From Arachis hypogaea (Eukaryota; Streptophyta; Magnoliopsida; Fabales; Fabaceae), in the NCBI RefSeq assembly GCF_003086295.3, contig NC_092042.1, positions 41,339,419-41,403,418 on the forward strand: 64,000 bases of DNA. The letters are read 5' to 3'. A program made the translations under genes and the position numbers. Under the pieces are notes generated by a model. That model searched no databases. It saw only the letters and a program-made list of their open reading frames with translations, and was not told the origin of the DNA. Numbering within the stretch: position 1 is the stretch's first letter; every line of letters starts with the position of its first letter. Positions 63,408 through 64,000 of this stretch are shown one piece after another.

Positions 63408-64000
63408 AAGTGGTTGAAGACTTAGGAGATGGGGAACCTCTATGGGAAAGTCAAGTCATAGAGCCTCCTTCCAAGGTGTTTGATGTTGATGTTGAGGAAG
63501 GTGTACAACCTCTAAGACATATCATGGTTGAAGACTTTGCAGAGGTTGATCAAGATATGGAGATTAAAGAAGAAGCACAACCTCCCATGCCCTTGGTAAA
63601 CAATGAAGAAGAGATTGAATTGGAAGAAAGCTACCAATAGAAAGAGGTTGATATTAAAGAAGCTTGCAAAGAGGTGGAAGAATTCAAAGAAGAGAACAAG
63701 GGAGTGGAGCTTGCAAGATCATTAGAAGCACCTCTCCCAAAGCCATTACCGTCCAATACAACATTCAAGTGGGTAAAATTCTTATCCTTAACCTTTACTT
63801 TCCCACTTGAATATGGGCTACTAGAGATAGATGGTCAACTTAGAGCTCTTTGTGGCATTAAGAGTAAAAGGGAGATGGTTAGTGGTTGGCAACACCATCC
63901 TAGGTTCATTAAGGTTGGAAGCTCAAGGCCTAATTGCAAGGGTTGGTATAATTCTCAATTGATTGGGTCTAGGAGGATATTTAGGTGCCTAAATGAGAAT
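63408..64000 (+). pseudogene. Unknown retroelement protein (FKWV/KHKPP family), copy 3, truncated at both ends
   Basis: Opens abruptly inside the acidic linker (VVEDLGDGEPLWESQVIEPP, then FDVDVEEGVQPLRHIMVEDF). A single TAG at 63638-63640 stands where copy 2 has a Glu codon. The frame then stays open to the window end: TFKWVKFLSLTFTFPLEYGL, IDGQLRALCGIKSKREMVSG, WQHHPRFIKVG, then QLIGSRRIFRCLNEN. No ATG or PBS lies upstream, so the 5' part was lost by rearrangement. The 3' end lies outside the window. Confidence 0.75.

Overview
This window is plant nuclear repeat DNA. I found no host gene, tRNA or rRNA gene; essentially all of it is nested Ty3/gypsy LTR retrotransposons and their debris. The primer-binding sites match the 3' end of plant tRNA-Asp. 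The gag, protease and 3' ORF types, together with arrays of GGCGTTTAACGCC-like dyads, resemble what I remember of legume repeats, particularly Arachis (peanut). The genus is inference; 'plant, probably a legume pericentromere' is firmer.

Layout. (1) 1-28475 is a three-level nest, read from exact LTR ends and 5-bp target duplications. Element A (Athila-like, no pol, 5' LTR off-window) has element B (2384-22234, LTRs 1725 bp, TSD AAAGG) inside its gag. B has element C (7933-17421, LTRs 448 bp, TSD AAGAG) inside its gag-protease ORF. By eye the LTRs of C differ at 1 site and those of B at about 25, so the order is A, then B, then C. C is a young Tat-type element with full gag-pol coding capacity apart from one frame change, plus a spliced antisense gene. 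A and B carry gag-protease and a 3' ORF of the plant 'transposon protein' family but no reverse transcriptase or integrase, so they must be mobilised in trans. (2) 28476-34055 and 44502-45300 are pieces of two large gypsy-type LTRs, one inside the other. They are interrupted by element D (34056-44501, minus strand), a decayed autonomous Athila-type element with gag, protease, RT, RNase H, integrase and 3' ORF. (3) 45301-59593 is a non-autonomous family F whose gag position holds an unrecognised protein. It is interrupted by element J (51237-57515), which carries the same protein. (4) 59594-64000 holds minus-strand relatives (H, I) and a third, truncated copy of that protein gene.

The most interesting signals are not classical genes. 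They are: a perfect 6-8-bp stem with an AGGA loop followed by AAGTTTGGTGT, which brackets the 3' ORF and shows compensatory changes; a second hairpin, GGTGGGAGACAACCCACC and variants, just after gag or gag-pol in A, B, D, F and J; two largely exclusive arrays of short dyads (GGCGTTTAACGCC in A/B, GCGTACGCGT in the other families); internal TATA boxes ahead of the 3' ORF; and the three-copy unknown protein family ending in KHKPP.
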